NCBI GenBank assembly: GCA_002380675.1
Contig: DFWB01000200.1
Span: 8,663 to 51,123 of the forward strand
Direction: 5' to 3'
Source: Akkermansiaceae bacterium UBA4145
GTDB lineage: Bacteria > Verrucomicrobiota > Verrucomicrobiia > Verrucomicrobiales > Akkermansiaceae
DNA: 42,461 bases
Shown in pieces: positions 1-7,828 of this stretch; within the stretch, counting starts at the first letter, position 1; every line of letters begins with the position of its first letter. The notes under the pieces were generated by a model that ran no database searches, was not told where the DNA came from, and worked only from the letters and a program-made list of their open reading frames with translations. A program made the translations under genes and the position numbers.

Positions 1-602
1 TGCATGACATCGGAGGCATGGAGAAGAAGCCGGCGGCCTAGAACTCCACCAGGGTGCAGGATCGCAAATTCCTCTTCGCTGAACCCCCGCTCTACCTGCA
101 AGGTGGCCGCAAGGGCATCTCCGGCTACCAGAGCGAGCACTGAGCTGCACATCGGAGCGAGATTGAGAGCATCTCCCTCCTCTCCGATCTCCAAGGGAAT
201 AACAAGGTCCAGATTCATTCCCAGCGATCCCCCAGGCTTGCCCAGCAGGCCAATGGTCCCTACCCCGATTTCCCGTAAGCTCGGCAACATTCCCAAGAGC
301 TCTTCCGTTTCTCCGCTGTTGGACACGAGAATCACGACGTCTCCTGCACAGATCACTCCCATGTCTCCATGAAGGGCCTCAGCAGCATTAAGAAAAACCG
401 CAGGCGTTCCCGTGGAGGCAAGGGTTGCTGCCGTTTTGTGTCCGACAATTCCTGATTTACCTACCCCGGTGACAACCACCTTCCCAGCCCCTTCGAGAAT
501 CATGTTCGCCCCCCGCTGCACTGCCTCTTCCGCGGTCTCGCGAAAACGCGTCAAAGATTCCTCCACGGCATTGAGGAGCTTATGAAATGGTTGGTGTTTC
601 AT
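1..602 (-). CDS. kdsD: Arabinose-5-phosphate isomerase, KdsD/KpsF type (3' end cut by window edge)
   Basis: Translating the minus strand from the ATG at 602-600 gives about 200 residues that run off the left edge without a stop. The sequence shows the SIS-domain signature of KdsD/KpsF: GVGKSG near residue 47, the STGTPAVFLNAAEALHGDMG stretch, SNSGET, and the later GDALA and HPGGVLGRRL motifs. These enzymes interconvert ribulose-5-phosphate and arabinose-5-phosphate, the first step towards Kdo, in the cytoplasm. The two CBS domains that normally follow the SIS domain would lie outside the window, so their presence cannot be judged. It sits 47 bp downstream of the WbpA-like gene on the same strand, the last visible gene of the polysaccharide operon. 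Family assignment is secure; whether it serves LPS Kdo or a capsule is inference. Confidence 0.9.
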   Translation of the reverse strand, partial: MKHQPFHKLLNAVEESLTRFRETAEEAVQRGANMILEGAGKVVVTGVGKSGIVGHKTAATLASTGTPAVFLNAAEALHGDMGVICAGDVVILVSNSGETEELLGMLPSLREIGVGTIGLLGKPGGSLGMNLDLVIPLEIGEEGDALNLAPMCSSVLALVAGDALAATLQVERGFSEEEFAILHPGGVLGRRLLLHASDVM

Positions 603-649
603 GATTGAAATTTTGCCAAGTGCCGAAGGCAGGATCCGCCCTATTCCCC

Positions 650-1984
650 CTAGGCTTTCACGACCTGCCCTTCACGCGGGGCCAACCCCGCGCCGGAGAC
701 GGCATTCCGGGTGTCAACCACGAGATCAGCATGGTCAAGCAAGGATGGCAGATCGTAGGCCTTGTGATTGGTAGCGATCAGGATGCAGTCAAACGCGGTG
801 ACCTCTTCCGGGGTCCACGCGATCGATCTGGTTCCCGTCCACTGCGCATGTTCACGGGTTGGTAAAATCTCCGGGATATGAGGATCGTAATAACTAATCT
901 CCGCCCCAAGCTCTGCCAGTTGATCCATCAGATCAAAAGTTGGCGACTCCCGCATATCGTCAACATCCTCCTTGTAGGCGAGGCCCATCAGAAGAATCCG
1001 ACTTCCCTTCACGGACTTGGCCCGCTCATTCAATGCCTCCATGGTCCTTTGGACCACCCAATGGGGCATGCTGTTATTGATTTCTCCCGCAAGCTCAATG
1101 AAGCGCGTGTGGACCCCATACTCCCGCGCTTTCCAGGTCAGATAAAAGGGGTCAATCGGAATGCAGTGCCCTCCCAATCCTGGGCCGGGATAAAAGGCCT
1201 TGAAGCCGAAGGGCTTGGTGGAAGCCGCCTGAATGACCTCCCATATATCGATACCCATGCGATCGGCTGCAATTTTCAGCTCATTGACGAGTCCGATATT
1301 CACAGCCCGGTAGATATTTTCCAGCAACTTGGCAAATTCAGCAACCTGGGTCGACCGAACGAGGACGACTTCTGAAATCACGGACTCATAGAGAGCCTGC
1401 CCGACTCGTGCACAATTGGCCGTAGTTCCTCCAACAACCTTGGGAATGCTGGTTGCCGAAAAGTGAGGGTTCCCCGGATCTTCTCTCTCGGGCGAATAGA
1501 CGAGGAAGATCTCCTCTCCCACAGTGAACCCCGTCTTCTCGATGCGAGGACGTAATTCCTCATCCGTGGTGCCAGGGTAGGTGGTGCTTTCCAGGCTCAC
1601 GACCTGTCCCGCCCGGAGATGGGGCACCAGGCCCTCAATCGTTCCAATAACGAAACTGAGGTCCGGCTCATTGTGCTCATTCAAAGGTGTCGGCACACAG
1701 AGGATGAGCGCATCAGCCCGTGAGGCCTCGGAAAAATCCGAGGTGGGCTCCAAGTGCCCCCCGCTCACGGCCTCCCGAATTGGCTCCCCGGGAATATGTT
1801 CGATGTAGCTCTTCCCCCCCTTGAGGGCCTTCACCTTGCCCTCATCGATATCCATGCCAATGACCCGGAAGCCACGAGCGACAAAGCCTAGGACCAGCGG
1901 AAGCCCCACGTAGCCCAGACCGACAACGCCAATAACCGCAGCGCGGTCCGTGATTTTTTTAAGTGCGTTTTCTGTATGTGTCAT
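650..1984 (-). CDS. wbpA: UDP-N-acetylglucosamine 6-dehydrogenase, WbpA type
   Basis: 444 residues, the usual length for UDP-sugar 6-dehydrogenases. The N-terminal Rossmann fold carries VGLGYVGLPL near residue 20. The central domain has ESTTYPGTT and YSPEREDPGNP, and the active-site loop GPGLGGHCIPIDPFYL places the catalytic cysteine at residue 274. The sequence follows Pseudomonas aeruginosa WbpA closely over its whole length (SYIEHIP, LLENIYRAVNIGLVNE, TKPFGF), better than it follows UDP-glucose dehydrogenases, so oxidation of UDP-GlcNAc to UDP-GlcNAcA by two NAD+ steps is likely. It starts 7 bp after the cysN stop, so the two are cotranscribed. The product would feed a uronic-acid-containing exopolysaccharide or O-antigen. 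Use of UDP-GalNAc instead cannot be excluded from sequence alone. Confidence 0.9.
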   Translation of the reverse strand: MTHTENALKKITDRAAVIGVVGLGYVGLPLVLGFVARGFRVIGMDIDEGKVKALKGGKSYIEHIPGEPIREAVSGGHLEPTSDFSEASRADALILCVPTPLNEHNEPDLSFVIGTIEGLVPHLRAGQVVSLESTTYPGTTDEELRPRIEKTGFTVGEEIFLVYSPEREDPGNPHFSATSIPKVVGGTTANCARVGQALYESVISEVVLVRSTQVAEFAKLLENIYRAVNIGLVNELKIAADRMGIDIWEVIQAASTKPFGFKAFYPGPGLGGHCIPIDPFYLTWKAREYGVHTRFIELAGEINNSMPHWVVQRTMEALNERAKSVKGSRILLMGLAYKEDVDDMRESPTFDLMDQLAELGAEISYYDPHIPEILPTREHAQWTGTRSIAWTPEEVTAFDCILIATNHKAYDLPSLLDHADLVVDTRNAVSGAGLAPREGQVVKA

Positions 1985-1991
1985 TTCTTGT

Positions 1992-3266
1992 TCAGAGAAT
2001 CATTCCTGCTCCCACCGTCTCATTGCTTCCCGGGTCAATCAGGATAAACGACCCGGTATGCCGGTTCCGGCGATAAGCATCATGCAACAAGGGGGCCGCG
2101 GATCTCAGCTTGATCCGGCCAATCTCATTCAGCTCAAAGGAGTCTACCTCCTCCTGCTTGCGCAAGGTATTGATGTCCACCTTGTAGCGAACCTCCTCGA
2201 CGATCGCCTTGGTTTCCCTCGTGGTGTGCCGAAGGATATATTTTCCTCGAGTCCGCAAGGGCTTTTTGGAAAACCAGCATACCATGGCATCAATATCCTG
2301 GCCGACTGCAGGCTGGTTATTGGGCTTGGCGATCATGTCGCCCCGCGAAAGGTCAATCTCGTCATCCAGAGTGAGACACACCGACTGTGGGGCAAACGCT
2401 TCCTCCTGTTCGCCATCCGCTGAATGAATTGCCTTCACCCGGGTGGTAAACCCGGACGGCATCACCGCCACTTCGTCCCCCGGCTTGAAGACTCCCCCGG
2501 CAACCCGGCCGGCATACCCTCGAAAATCATGCCACTGATCACTTTGGGGACGGATCACCCATTGAACAGGAAAGCGAGGGTCGATATGGTTCTCCTCACC
2601 CCCGATGTAGACATTCTCCAGATGATAGAGCAGCGACGGGCCCTCATACCAGGGCGTTTCTCCTGACCGCTCTACCACATTGGTTCCCTCCAGAGCAGAG
2701 ATCGGGATCGCTTGAATTCCAATAATGCAATCCAGCCGGGAGGCGAAGGATTCATATTCCCGCACGATGTTCTCGTAGATCTCCTGAGAGTAATCCACGA
2801 GGTCCATTTTGTTGACCGCAAGAACGACGTGCTGGATACGAAGCAAGTTAGCAATAAAGGAATGCCGTTTGGTCTGTTCGATGATCCCCTTCCGGGCATC
2901 CACAAGAACAATGGCCACATTCGCGGTAGAGGCCCCAGTCACCATGTTTCGGGTGTACTGGATGTGCCCGGGAGTATCCGCGATGATGAACTTGCGCTTA
3001 GGCGTTGCGAAATAACGATAGGCAACGTCAATAGTAATGCCCTGCTCTCGCTCGGCCCGCAGACCATCAGTCAAGAGCGCCAGATTGACATGCTCATCGC
3101 CACGTTTGCGGGAACTCTCCTCAATCGCTTCAAGCTGATCCTCAAAGATCGATTTTGAATCATGAAGCAAGCGGCCAATCAGGGTCGACTTCCCATCATC
3201 GACCGAACCTGCTGTGGTAAATCTCAATAAATCCATTGTTTTTGCGTGTGTCATCGCCGCCCGCAT
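1992..3266 (-). CDS. cysN: Sulfate adenylyltransferase large (GTPase) subunit CysN
   Basis: 424 residues. The GTP-binding domain has the P-loop GSVDDGKST near residue 20, the switch region EREQGITIDVAYRYF, DTPGHIQYTRNM and NKMDLVDY, followed by the EF-Tu-like beta-barrel domains ending DPGSNETVGAGM. CysN hydrolyses GTP to drive APS formation from ATP and sulfate by CysD. The protein ends after the barrels, and no APS kinase domain is fused; a separate CysC is encoded upstream. cysD ends 45 bp before it. The first ATG (3266) gives an 11-residue extension relative to the MDLLRFTTAG start seen in many homologues; ATGs at 3254 and 3236 are alternatives. Placement in the middle of sugar-nucleotide genes, not beside cysH or cysI, suggests sulfate activation for polysaccharide sulfation. 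Confidence 0.95.
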   Translation of the reverse strand: MRAAMTHAKTMDLLRFTTAGSVDDGKSTLIGRLLHDSKSIFEDQLEAIEESSRKRGDEHVNLALLTDGLRAEREQGITIDVAYRYFATPKRKFIIADTPGHIQYTRNMVTGASTANVAIVLVDARKGIIEQTKRHSFIANLLRIQHVVLAVNKMDLVDYSQEIYENIVREYESFASRLDCIIGIQAIPISALEGTNVVERSGETPWYEGPSLLYHLENVYIGGEENHIDPRFPVQWVIRPQSDQWHDFRGYAGRVAGGVFKPGDEVAVMPSGFTTRVKAIHSADGEQEEAFAPQSVCLTLDDEIDLSRGDMIAKPNNQPAVGQDIDAMVCWFSKKPLRTRGKYILRHTTRETKAIVEEVRYKVDINTLRKQEEVDSFELNEIGRIKLRSAAPLLHDAYRRNRHTGSFILIDPGSNETVGAGMIL

Positions 3267-3311
3267 CAGGAGCTCGATCTCTTTTTTTCAGGCAGGAACC
3301 TTCCCGGAGGA

Positions 3312-4217
3312 TTAAAAGTATCCTTCCTTCTTCCGGTCTTCCATCGCGGTTTCCGACCTCTTGTCATCCGCCCGATTACCGCGCTCTGTCTGACGAGCTG
3401 CTGCCACTTCCTCGATAATCTTCTCCATCGTGTCGGCAGTTGACTCCACCGCACCAGTGATGGTGGCATCTCCCATGGTCCGGAAACGGATCATTTTCTG
3501 TTCCACCACCTCGCCTTCCCGGGGCTGCACAAATTCAGAGACGGCAAGAATGGTCCCATTCCGGCAGACCGTTTCACGCTCATGAGCGTAATAGAGACTG
3601 GGCAATTGGATGCCTTCTCTCTGCATGTACATCCAGACGTCCATCTCGGTAAAATTGGAGAGGGGAAAGATCCGGAAATGCTCTCCTTCGTGTTTCCGCC
3701 CGTTAAAAAGATTCCACAACTCGGGGCGCTGGTTCTTCGGATCCCACTGCCCGAAATCATCTCGGTGAGAGAAAAAACGCTCCTTCGCGCGAGCCTTCTC
3801 CTCATCGCGGCGCCCTCCACCCAGCGCGGCATCAAATCCATACTCTTCGATCGTATCCAGAAGGGTCGTAATCTGCAGGCTGTTCCGGGACGCGTTCGCA
3901 CTCTTTTCTTCCTCAACTTTCCCCTCGTCAATCGACTTCTGAACCGAACCCACAACCAAGCGAGCCCCCAGTTTTTCTACAAAGGCATCCCGATAGTCGA
4001 GGGTCTCCTGAAAATTGTGCCCTGTGTCAATGTGCACCAGTGGAAAGGGCAGTTTGGCTGGCCAGAAGGCCTTACAGGCCAGGTGAGCCATCACGATCGA
4101 GTCCTTTCCTCCGGAAAAAAGGAGGGCAGGATTTTCAAATTGGCTCGCCGTTTCTCTCAGCACGAAAATGGATTCGGCTTCAAGCTGGTCGAGGTGGCTT
4201 AGTTGGTAGTCAGGCAT
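3312..4217 (-). CDS. cysD: Sulfate adenylyltransferase small subunit CysD
   Basis: 301 residues from the ATG at 4217, which matches the usual length (E. coli about 302). An upstream in-frame ATG exists at 4307 but would add 30 residues lying inside cysC and unlike any CysD. Visible motifs are LSHLDQLEAESI at the N terminus, the PP-loop SGGKDSIVMAHL, GGGRRDEEKARAKERFFSHRD, DPKNQRPELWN, and RFRTMGDATITGAVES, ending in KKEGYF as in other CysD proteins. It adenylylates sulfate to APS together with CysN. Its start overlaps the cysC stop by 8 bases (ATG-CC-TGA), so translation is probably coupled. One small difference from enteric CysD is SGGKDS in place of SIGKDS. Confidence 0.96.
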   Translation of the reverse strand: MPDYQLSHLDQLEAESIFVLRETASQFENPALLFSGGKDSIVMAHLACKAFWPAKLPFPLVHIDTGHNFQETLDYRDAFVEKLGARLVVGSVQKSIDEGKVEEEKSANASRNSLQITTLLDTIEEYGFDAALGGGRRDEEKARAKERFFSHRDDFGQWDPKNQRPELWNLFNGRKHEGEHFRIFPLSNFTEMDVWMYMQREGIQLPSLYYAHERETVCRNGTILAVSEFVQPREGEVVEQKMIRFRTMGDATITGAVESTADTMEKIIEEVAAARQTERGNRADDKRSETAMEDRKKEGYF

Positions 4218-4830
4218 GAGACTCTCCGGTGTGCCCCGCGGAACGCGCAGCGAGGTAGTTGAGAAGGATCTGTGCGCAGGCCTCTGCGCTCTGAGAATTG
4301 GTATCAAGGGTCAATTCCGCTTCACTCTGAGGCTCCTCGAACCCGCTATCCTTGCCGGTGAAGTCTGCAATACCTCCCGCACTGGCCTTGGCGTAGAGGC
4401 CCTTGGGATCGCGCTGCGCGCAGGTCGCGTAATCTGCTTTTACGAATACCTCCACAAAATCGCTCCCGATGATCTCTCTTGCGATAGATCGCAGGGACTC
4501 ACGCGGGGTGATCGCGGCGACGATGGTGATGACTCCGGCCTCGGAAAAGAGCCGAGCGACCTCTGCATTACGACGAATGTTTTCCGCCCGGTCCTCATCA
4601 GAAAAACCAAGGTCCGCATTCAGCCGGGAACGGAGGTTATCGCCATCGAGTATTACGGTGAAGCGACCCGCCTGATTCAACTCGCGCTCGACAATGTTCG
4701 CGATGGTTGACTTGCCTGATCCCGAAAGCCCATAAAACCATAGCACGATCCCCTTCTGCCCCAGCAATTGCTCCTTGTCCTCTCTTTTGAGAAACCGGTG
4801 GAACTCGGTATGAATATTGGTCTCAGGCAT
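4210..4830 (-). CDS. cysC: Adenylylsulfate kinase CysC (APS to PAPS)
   Basis: 206 residues, typical for stand-alone CysC. The Walker A motif GLSGSGKST is at residues 34-42, followed by LDGDNLRSRLNADLGFS, RAENIRRNAEVA and the lid region DPKGLYAKASAGGIADFTG with the EEP substrate-binding stretch. It phosphorylates APS to PAPS in the cytoplasm. It is the first gene of the cysC-cysD-cysN run and overlaps cysD by 8 bases. No APS/PAPS reductase or sulfite reductase is present in the window, and the flanking genes make activated sugars, so the most economical reading is that PAPS is made as the donor for carbohydrate sulfotransferases that would lie further downstream, beyond the left edge. That role is inference; the enzyme identity is not. 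Confidence 0.96.
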   Translation of the reverse strand: MPETNIHTEFHRFLKREDKEQLLGQKGIVLWFYGLSGSGKSTIANIVERELNQAGRFTVILDGDNLRSRLNADLGFSDEDRAENIRRNAEVARLFSEAGVITIVAAITPRESLRSIAREIIGSDFVEVFVKADYATCAQRDPKGLYAKASAGGIADFTGKDSGFEEPQSEAELTLDTNSQSAEACAQILLNYLAARSAGHTGESHA

Positions 4831-4845
4831 CGCTTATGCAGGAGG

Positions 4846-5073
4846 TTAGGAGTGCGCCGCCGGGGAGCGCGGAAAGATCTGCCATGCCCGTTCATGGAGA
4901 TAATAGACAAGAAACTTGGCCAGAAACTCAATCCCCCCGATCGCGAGGGCGGGCTTGATGTCTCGATATACGGCCCACGCAATCAGGATGGTGGTAGCGG
5001 TAGCCAGCACTCTCCAGCTTACCGCCTTGAGAAGGCTTCGTTTCCTCGATTCCCTTACAGTTTCCGACACCAT
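4846..5073 (-). CDS. Small DUF2061 membrane protein
   Basis: 75 residues from the ATG at 5073, two bases after the stop of the WecG-like gene. The core RSLLKAVSWRVLATATTILIAW..YRDIKPALAIGGIEFLAKFLVYYLHERAW is the DUF2061 pattern: two hydrophobic segments joined by a short loop and ending in a conserved HERAW. An in-frame ATG at 5166 would add 31 residues that lie within the upstream gene and look uninteresting, so I reject it. The family has no proven function, but it is repeatedly found next to, or fused with, sulfate activation genes; here cysC starts 15 bp downstream. A role in the membrane near PAPS use or sulfate supply is a guess from context. Confidence 0.85.
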   Translation of the reverse strand: MVSETVRESRKRSLLKAVSWRVLATATTILIAWAVYRDIKPALAIGGIEFLAKFLVYYLHERAWQIFPRSPAAHS

Positions 5074-5075
5074 GA

Positions 5076-5966
5076 CTACTTCTCTATCGAATGGTTCTTG
5101 AGCCCCATCAGCTGGGGAAGAATGGAAAGCAGGAAGGCCGTATTGTTGAAGGCGTAGCGTCGCCATAGGCGGCGCGGCTCACACACAAGGCGAAATAACC
5201 ACTCCAGACCGCATCTTTGCATCAGGCTGGGGGCCTGCCGGACCCTGCCGGTATGAAAATCAAACGCCGCACCCACCCCGAATAATATGAGCCCGTGATC
5301 CCACCCCTCACAGAGGTCTGGATTCCGACTCAACAGGTCATGCATGAAGCGCTCCTGTTTCGGAGTACTCAACCCTACCCAGAGGAAATGGGGCCTCCTT
5401 TCCTTGAGTTGCCCCACTAGTTCCTTTTCTTCCGCATCGGTCAGAGGACGAAAGGGGGGGCAGCAGGTGCCAGTCACCTCCGTCCCGGGAAATCGTTCCT
5501 CCATCCGTTCCGCAAGTTCTTCCGCCACTCCCTCATTACCACCCCAGAAATAATGCGTTCGCCCGGTCGCAGCCGTCGCCTCAACAACCTCCAGCATCAG
5601 ATCAGGGCCATAGACTCGTTCCACCTCCGATTGGCCATTCCATTTCGCGACCCAGACCATGGGCATACCATCGGGAGTGGAGAGATAGGAACGGTTATGA
5701 ATGCGCCTGAGTTCTGGGTCGCGGCTGGACTCCATTACGCCATGCACTCCTGAAACCGTGACATAGCCGGCGAAGCCCGGCTTGGCGGCACCCTCGAGCA
5801 CCTGCTCGAGGGCAGTGTTCATATTCAGGGCGCTGATGCCAACGCCAAGAACGTTGACACGCGGAACCTCACTGGGACTCGCTTCGCTCACGGACTTTTC
5901 CTGGCCAAGGCCTGAATTAATCAACCACGATTTCGCCCCTCTTCCGGCGCTCATACTGTTCTTCAA
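5076..5966 (-). CDS. WecG/TagA/CpsF family glycosyltransferase
   Basis: 296 residues from the ATG at 5966. The GT26 pattern is clear: VNVLGVGISALNMNTAL, VTVSGVHGVMESSRDPEL, the donor-site stretch YLSTPDGMPMVW, HYFWGGNEGVAEELA, PPFRPLTDAEE, LWVGLSTPKQERFM and GVGAAFDFHTGRVRQAP, then the basic C-terminal LCEPRRLWRRY region that anchors such enzymes to the membrane. Family members move ManNAc(A) or a related sugar onto an undecaprenyl-linked acceptor on the inner face of the cytoplasmic membrane. The first 35 residues have no family match and overlap the epimerase gene by 50 bases; a start nearer 5924 (TTG at the epimerase stop) is possible. It is in the polysaccharide operon between the epimerase and DUF2061. 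Confidence 0.88.
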   Translation of the reverse strand: MKNSMSAGRGAKSWLINSGLGQEKSVSEASPSEVPRVNVLGVGISALNMNTALEQVLEGAAKPGFAGYVTVSGVHGVMESSRDPELRRIHNRSYLSTPDGMPMVWVAKWNGQSEVERVYGPDLMLEVVEATAATGRTHYFWGGNEGVAEELAERMEERFPGTEVTGTCCPPFRPLTDAEEKELVGQLKERRPHFLWVGLSTPKQERFMHDLLSRNPDLCEGWDHGLILFGVGAAFDFHTGRVRQAPSLMQRCGLEWLFRLVCEPRRLWRRYAFNNTAFLLSILPQLMGLKNHSIEK

Positions 5967-6921
5967 TCCAGCGGTAGGTCTTTTCCAAGCCGGTGGCGAG
6001 ATTGACTTCCGGCTCCCACCCGAGAGTCGTTTGAATCAGGGTGTTATCGGAGTTCCGACCGCGGACACCCTGTGGTTTGCTCAGATCGTAGTTTCGCTTA
6101 AGCGTAATCCCGGCGATTCCCTCAATAATGTCGAGGAGGCCATTAATGGACACCAACTCGGCCCGGCCCAGATTCAACGGATCGGTATGACTGGATTCCA
6201 TCAGCCTGCTCATCCCACTCAGGCAGTCATCGATATACATGAATGACCTCGTTTGCTCGCCGTCACCCCAGATCTCAATGTCGTGATTACCCGTATCCAC
6301 AGCCTCAATAACCTTCCGGCAAAGAGCCGCAGGAGCCTTCTCACGGCCACCCGTCCAGGTCCCGAAAGGTCCATACACATTATGAAAACGAAAGACCCGG
6401 ACGTTACTCCCAAAATCCTCGTGGAAGTTCTGACACATCCGCTCGGAAAAGAGTTTTTCCCACCCGTATCCATCCTCAGGTTGTGCCGGATAGGCATCTG
6501 ATTCCTTTAGAGCCATTACGTCTGCATCGTCCTGCCGATAGTCCGGGTAGACACAAGCACTGCTCGCATAGAAAAAGCCTTTGACTCCCTGATCACGAGC
6601 CGCCATCAGAAGATGGGTATTGATCAGAACGCTGATCATGCACAGAGCTCGGTTGAACTCGATGAAGCCCATCCCACCCATGTTACAGGCGAGATTGTAG
6701 ACCTCATCGCATCCCTCCATCACGGTGTAGCAGGCTTCTTTTTCCTCGAGGTTGACTACGTGGTTCTGCGCGCCTTCGTGGACTTGATACCACTTGTCCA
6801 ATTGTTTGACGTCGGCCACGACCACTTCGTGCCCTTGGGCGAGAAGGGAGCCCGCAAGGTGTCCGCCTATGAAGCCTCCACCCCCCGCTACTAGAATTTT
6901 TTTTGTTTGGTTTTGGGACAT
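5917..6921 (-). CDS. GDP-mannose 3,5-epimerase (plant-like SDR)
   Basis: 334 residues. An NAD-binding Rossmann motif GGGGFIGGHLAG opens the protein. The rest follows plant GDP-mannose 3,5-epimerase very closely: CNMGGMGFI, FYASSACVYP, LKESDAYPAQPEDGYGWEK, FHNVYGPFGTWTGGREKAPAA, GDGEQTRSFMYIDD, and GVRGRNSDNTLI. Expected catalytic residues are all present: Cys123 (acid/base), Tyr152 and Lys156 (redox), and Lys195 (acid/base). The reaction converts GDP-D-mannose to GDP-L-galactose with GDP-L-gulose as a side product. Bacterial members are known, including one studied from Methylacidiphilum, another verrucomicrobial organism. It is the first structural gene of the operon, after a leader of about 300 nt. 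Other SDR epimerases such as UDP-glucose epimerase are less likely because the Cys and Lys195 motifs are specific to this group. Confidence 0.88.
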   Translation of the reverse strand: MSQNQTKKILVAGGGGFIGGHLAGSLLAQGHEVVVADVKQLDKWYQVHEGAQNHVVNLEEKEACYTVMEGCDEVYNLACNMGGMGFIEFNRALCMISVLINTHLLMAARDQGVKGFFYASSACVYPDYRQDDADVMALKESDAYPAQPEDGYGWEKLFSERMCQNFHEDFGSNVRVFRFHNVYGPFGTWTGGREKAPAALCRKVIEAVDTGNHDIEIWGDGEQTRSFMYIDDCLSGMSRLMESSHTDPLNLGRAELVSINGLLDIIEGIAGITLKRNYDLSKPQGVRGRNSDNTLIQTTLGWEPEVNLATGLEKTYRWIEEQYERRKRGEIVVD

Positions 6922-7214
6922 GTTGTTTTCTTGGTTTGAGCTAATAGCGGATCGGCTCAGGGATAGCCTTCGTCGCTAAGGAATGAATTCGAATTGAGGC
7001 AAGAGATCACCACCTCGAGCAAAAAGGCCACCAACTCAGATTTGATGTGAGCAACCTGTGAATAAGTTGATGCTGGCCAGATCGCTTCCCAAGCTGCCGC
7101 CCTTGGTCATTTGGCGGGATGTTCCGTCAAGACCTGCATAGCACTCCGGAGGCGGTGTGAATAAGCTTCTCAACTTCCGCTTGATGTGGTCGAAAAACAC
7201 AAAATCTGACTAAT

Positions 7215-7232
7215 GTTCAAGAAAAAATGAAC
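7215..7232. promoter_or_regulatory. Operator-like palindrome, copy 1
   Basis: GTTCA-agaaaaaa-TGAAC: perfect 5-bp inverted half-sites separated by 8 A-rich bases. The same half-sites and spacing occur in front of the GbsR-like gene (8353-8370). Its left half read on the minus strand gives TTGAAC, which could double as a -35 box. Likely binding site for the GbsR/MarR-type regulator encoded at 7829-8323 (inference). Confidence 0.6.
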
Positions 7233-7234
7233 TG

Positions 7235-7252
7235 ATTCATAAAAAAATGAAC
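7235..7252. promoter_or_regulatory. Operator-like palindrome, copy 2
   Basis: ATTCA-taaaaaaa-TGAAC: the same architecture as copy 1 with one half-site mismatch (A for G). It is centred 20 bp from copy 1, about two helical turns, so two dimers could bind side by side on one DNA face. It ends 11 bp before the stop of the NusG-like gene. Confidence 0.55.
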
Positions 7253-7262
7253 TTATAAAAAT

Positions 7263-7823
7263 TTACGATCCTGTCTCGTCGGGGCGTAGTGAGCCCTTTC
7301 TAGGCAGGAGAAGAGAATAGAGGTCCACATCAACGGGCTGAGCCTGACCGAGAAACTCGATGAAAATCCGGACCCTCTCTTCCGCCGGGCGGACCTCGAG
7401 GACTGTTCCGGTCATTCCCCGCAGGGGGCCGTCGGCCAGCTCCACCTGATCACCCGGCTCCGCAATTGGCTGAAGGGTAAGAACTTCTCCCTGATTCTCC
7501 TCTCTAGCCAGCTCTGCTCTCAGTTCCTCGATAAAATCCGGGGCCACCGTAGGAACGCTCTCCCCAAAGCGAAGAATCCCGCTGACACCAGCTGCGTAGC
7601 TAACGGCCCGATGCTTCTCCTCGAGTGAAAACCGAGCAAGGAGGTAGCCCGGAAACAGTGGTTCTATCCACCAGATTTTTCCACGACGCGTCACTTTCTT
7701 GTAGCGGAGACGAGGACAAACAACCTCCACCCCGCCAATCGCCCTGAGAGCGGCTGCTGCGATGTGCTCCCGCTTGGGCTGCGCTCGCAAGCAATACCAC
7801 GCTGCACCCTCGGTCTCTCTCAT
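7263..7823 (-). CDS. NusG/RfaH-family transcription elongation factor (specialised NusG paralog)
   Basis: 186 residues from the ATG at 7823; an in-frame ATG at 7886 would extend it into the regulator gene and is rejected. The NGN domain is visible from WYCLRAQPKREHIAAAAL through RRGKIWWIEPLFPGYLLARF to GVSGILRFGESVP, followed by a linker and a KOW domain, EPGDQVELADGPLRGMTGTVLEV, ending near residue 170. Paralogs such as RfaH, UpxY and LoaP bind RNA polymerase and prevent early termination in long polysaccharide operons. It begins 5 bp after the GbsR-like gene, and the sugar operon follows it, which supports that role. It is not the housekeeping NusG, since it lacks the secE-nusG-rplK context. 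The recruiting element is unknown. Confidence 0.85.
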   Translation of the reverse strand: MRETEGAAWYCLRAQPKREHIAAAALRAIGGVEVVCPRLRYKKVTRRGKIWWIEPLFPGYLLARFSLEEKHRAVSYAAGVSGILRFGESVPTVAPDFIEELRAELAREENQGEVLTLQPIAEPGDQVELADGPLRGMTGTVLEVRPAEERVRIFIEFLGQAQPVDVDLYSLLLPRKGSLRPDETGS

Positions 7824-7828
7824 TGCTG

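Larger units (their letters stand above)
6922..7262 (-). promoter_or_regulatory. Leader region of the polysaccharide operon
   Basis: 341 bp without a convincing gene, between the NusG-like gene and the epimerase. Read on the minus strand it begins with an AT-rich block holding two operator-like palindromes (7235-7252 and 7215-7232), so transcription probably starts near 7200 and leaves a leader of roughly 280 nt. The leader contains the exact 10-base repeat CTTATTCACA twice (7165-7156 and 7066-7057) and CACATCAA twice (7188-7181 and 7049-7042). A 5-bp CCGCC/GGCGG hairpin lies near 7100-7120. I cannot find a clear -10 box or an intrinsic terminator. A long leader next to a NusG/RfaH paralog is what one expects if the paralog is loaded at a site in the nascent RNA or non-template DNA. 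Confidence 0.5.

Noticed and set aside
3312..4307. Longer CysD starting at 4307
   Set aside because: The extra 30 residues lie within cysC and match no CysD; the ATG at 4217 overlapping the cysC stop gives the family length.
7057..7165. Two TTATTCACA sequences as DnaA boxes marking a replication origin
   Set aside because: Only two relaxed matches, no box cluster, no AT-rich unwinding region between them, and no dnaA or dnaN nearby; a leader-repeat role fits better.
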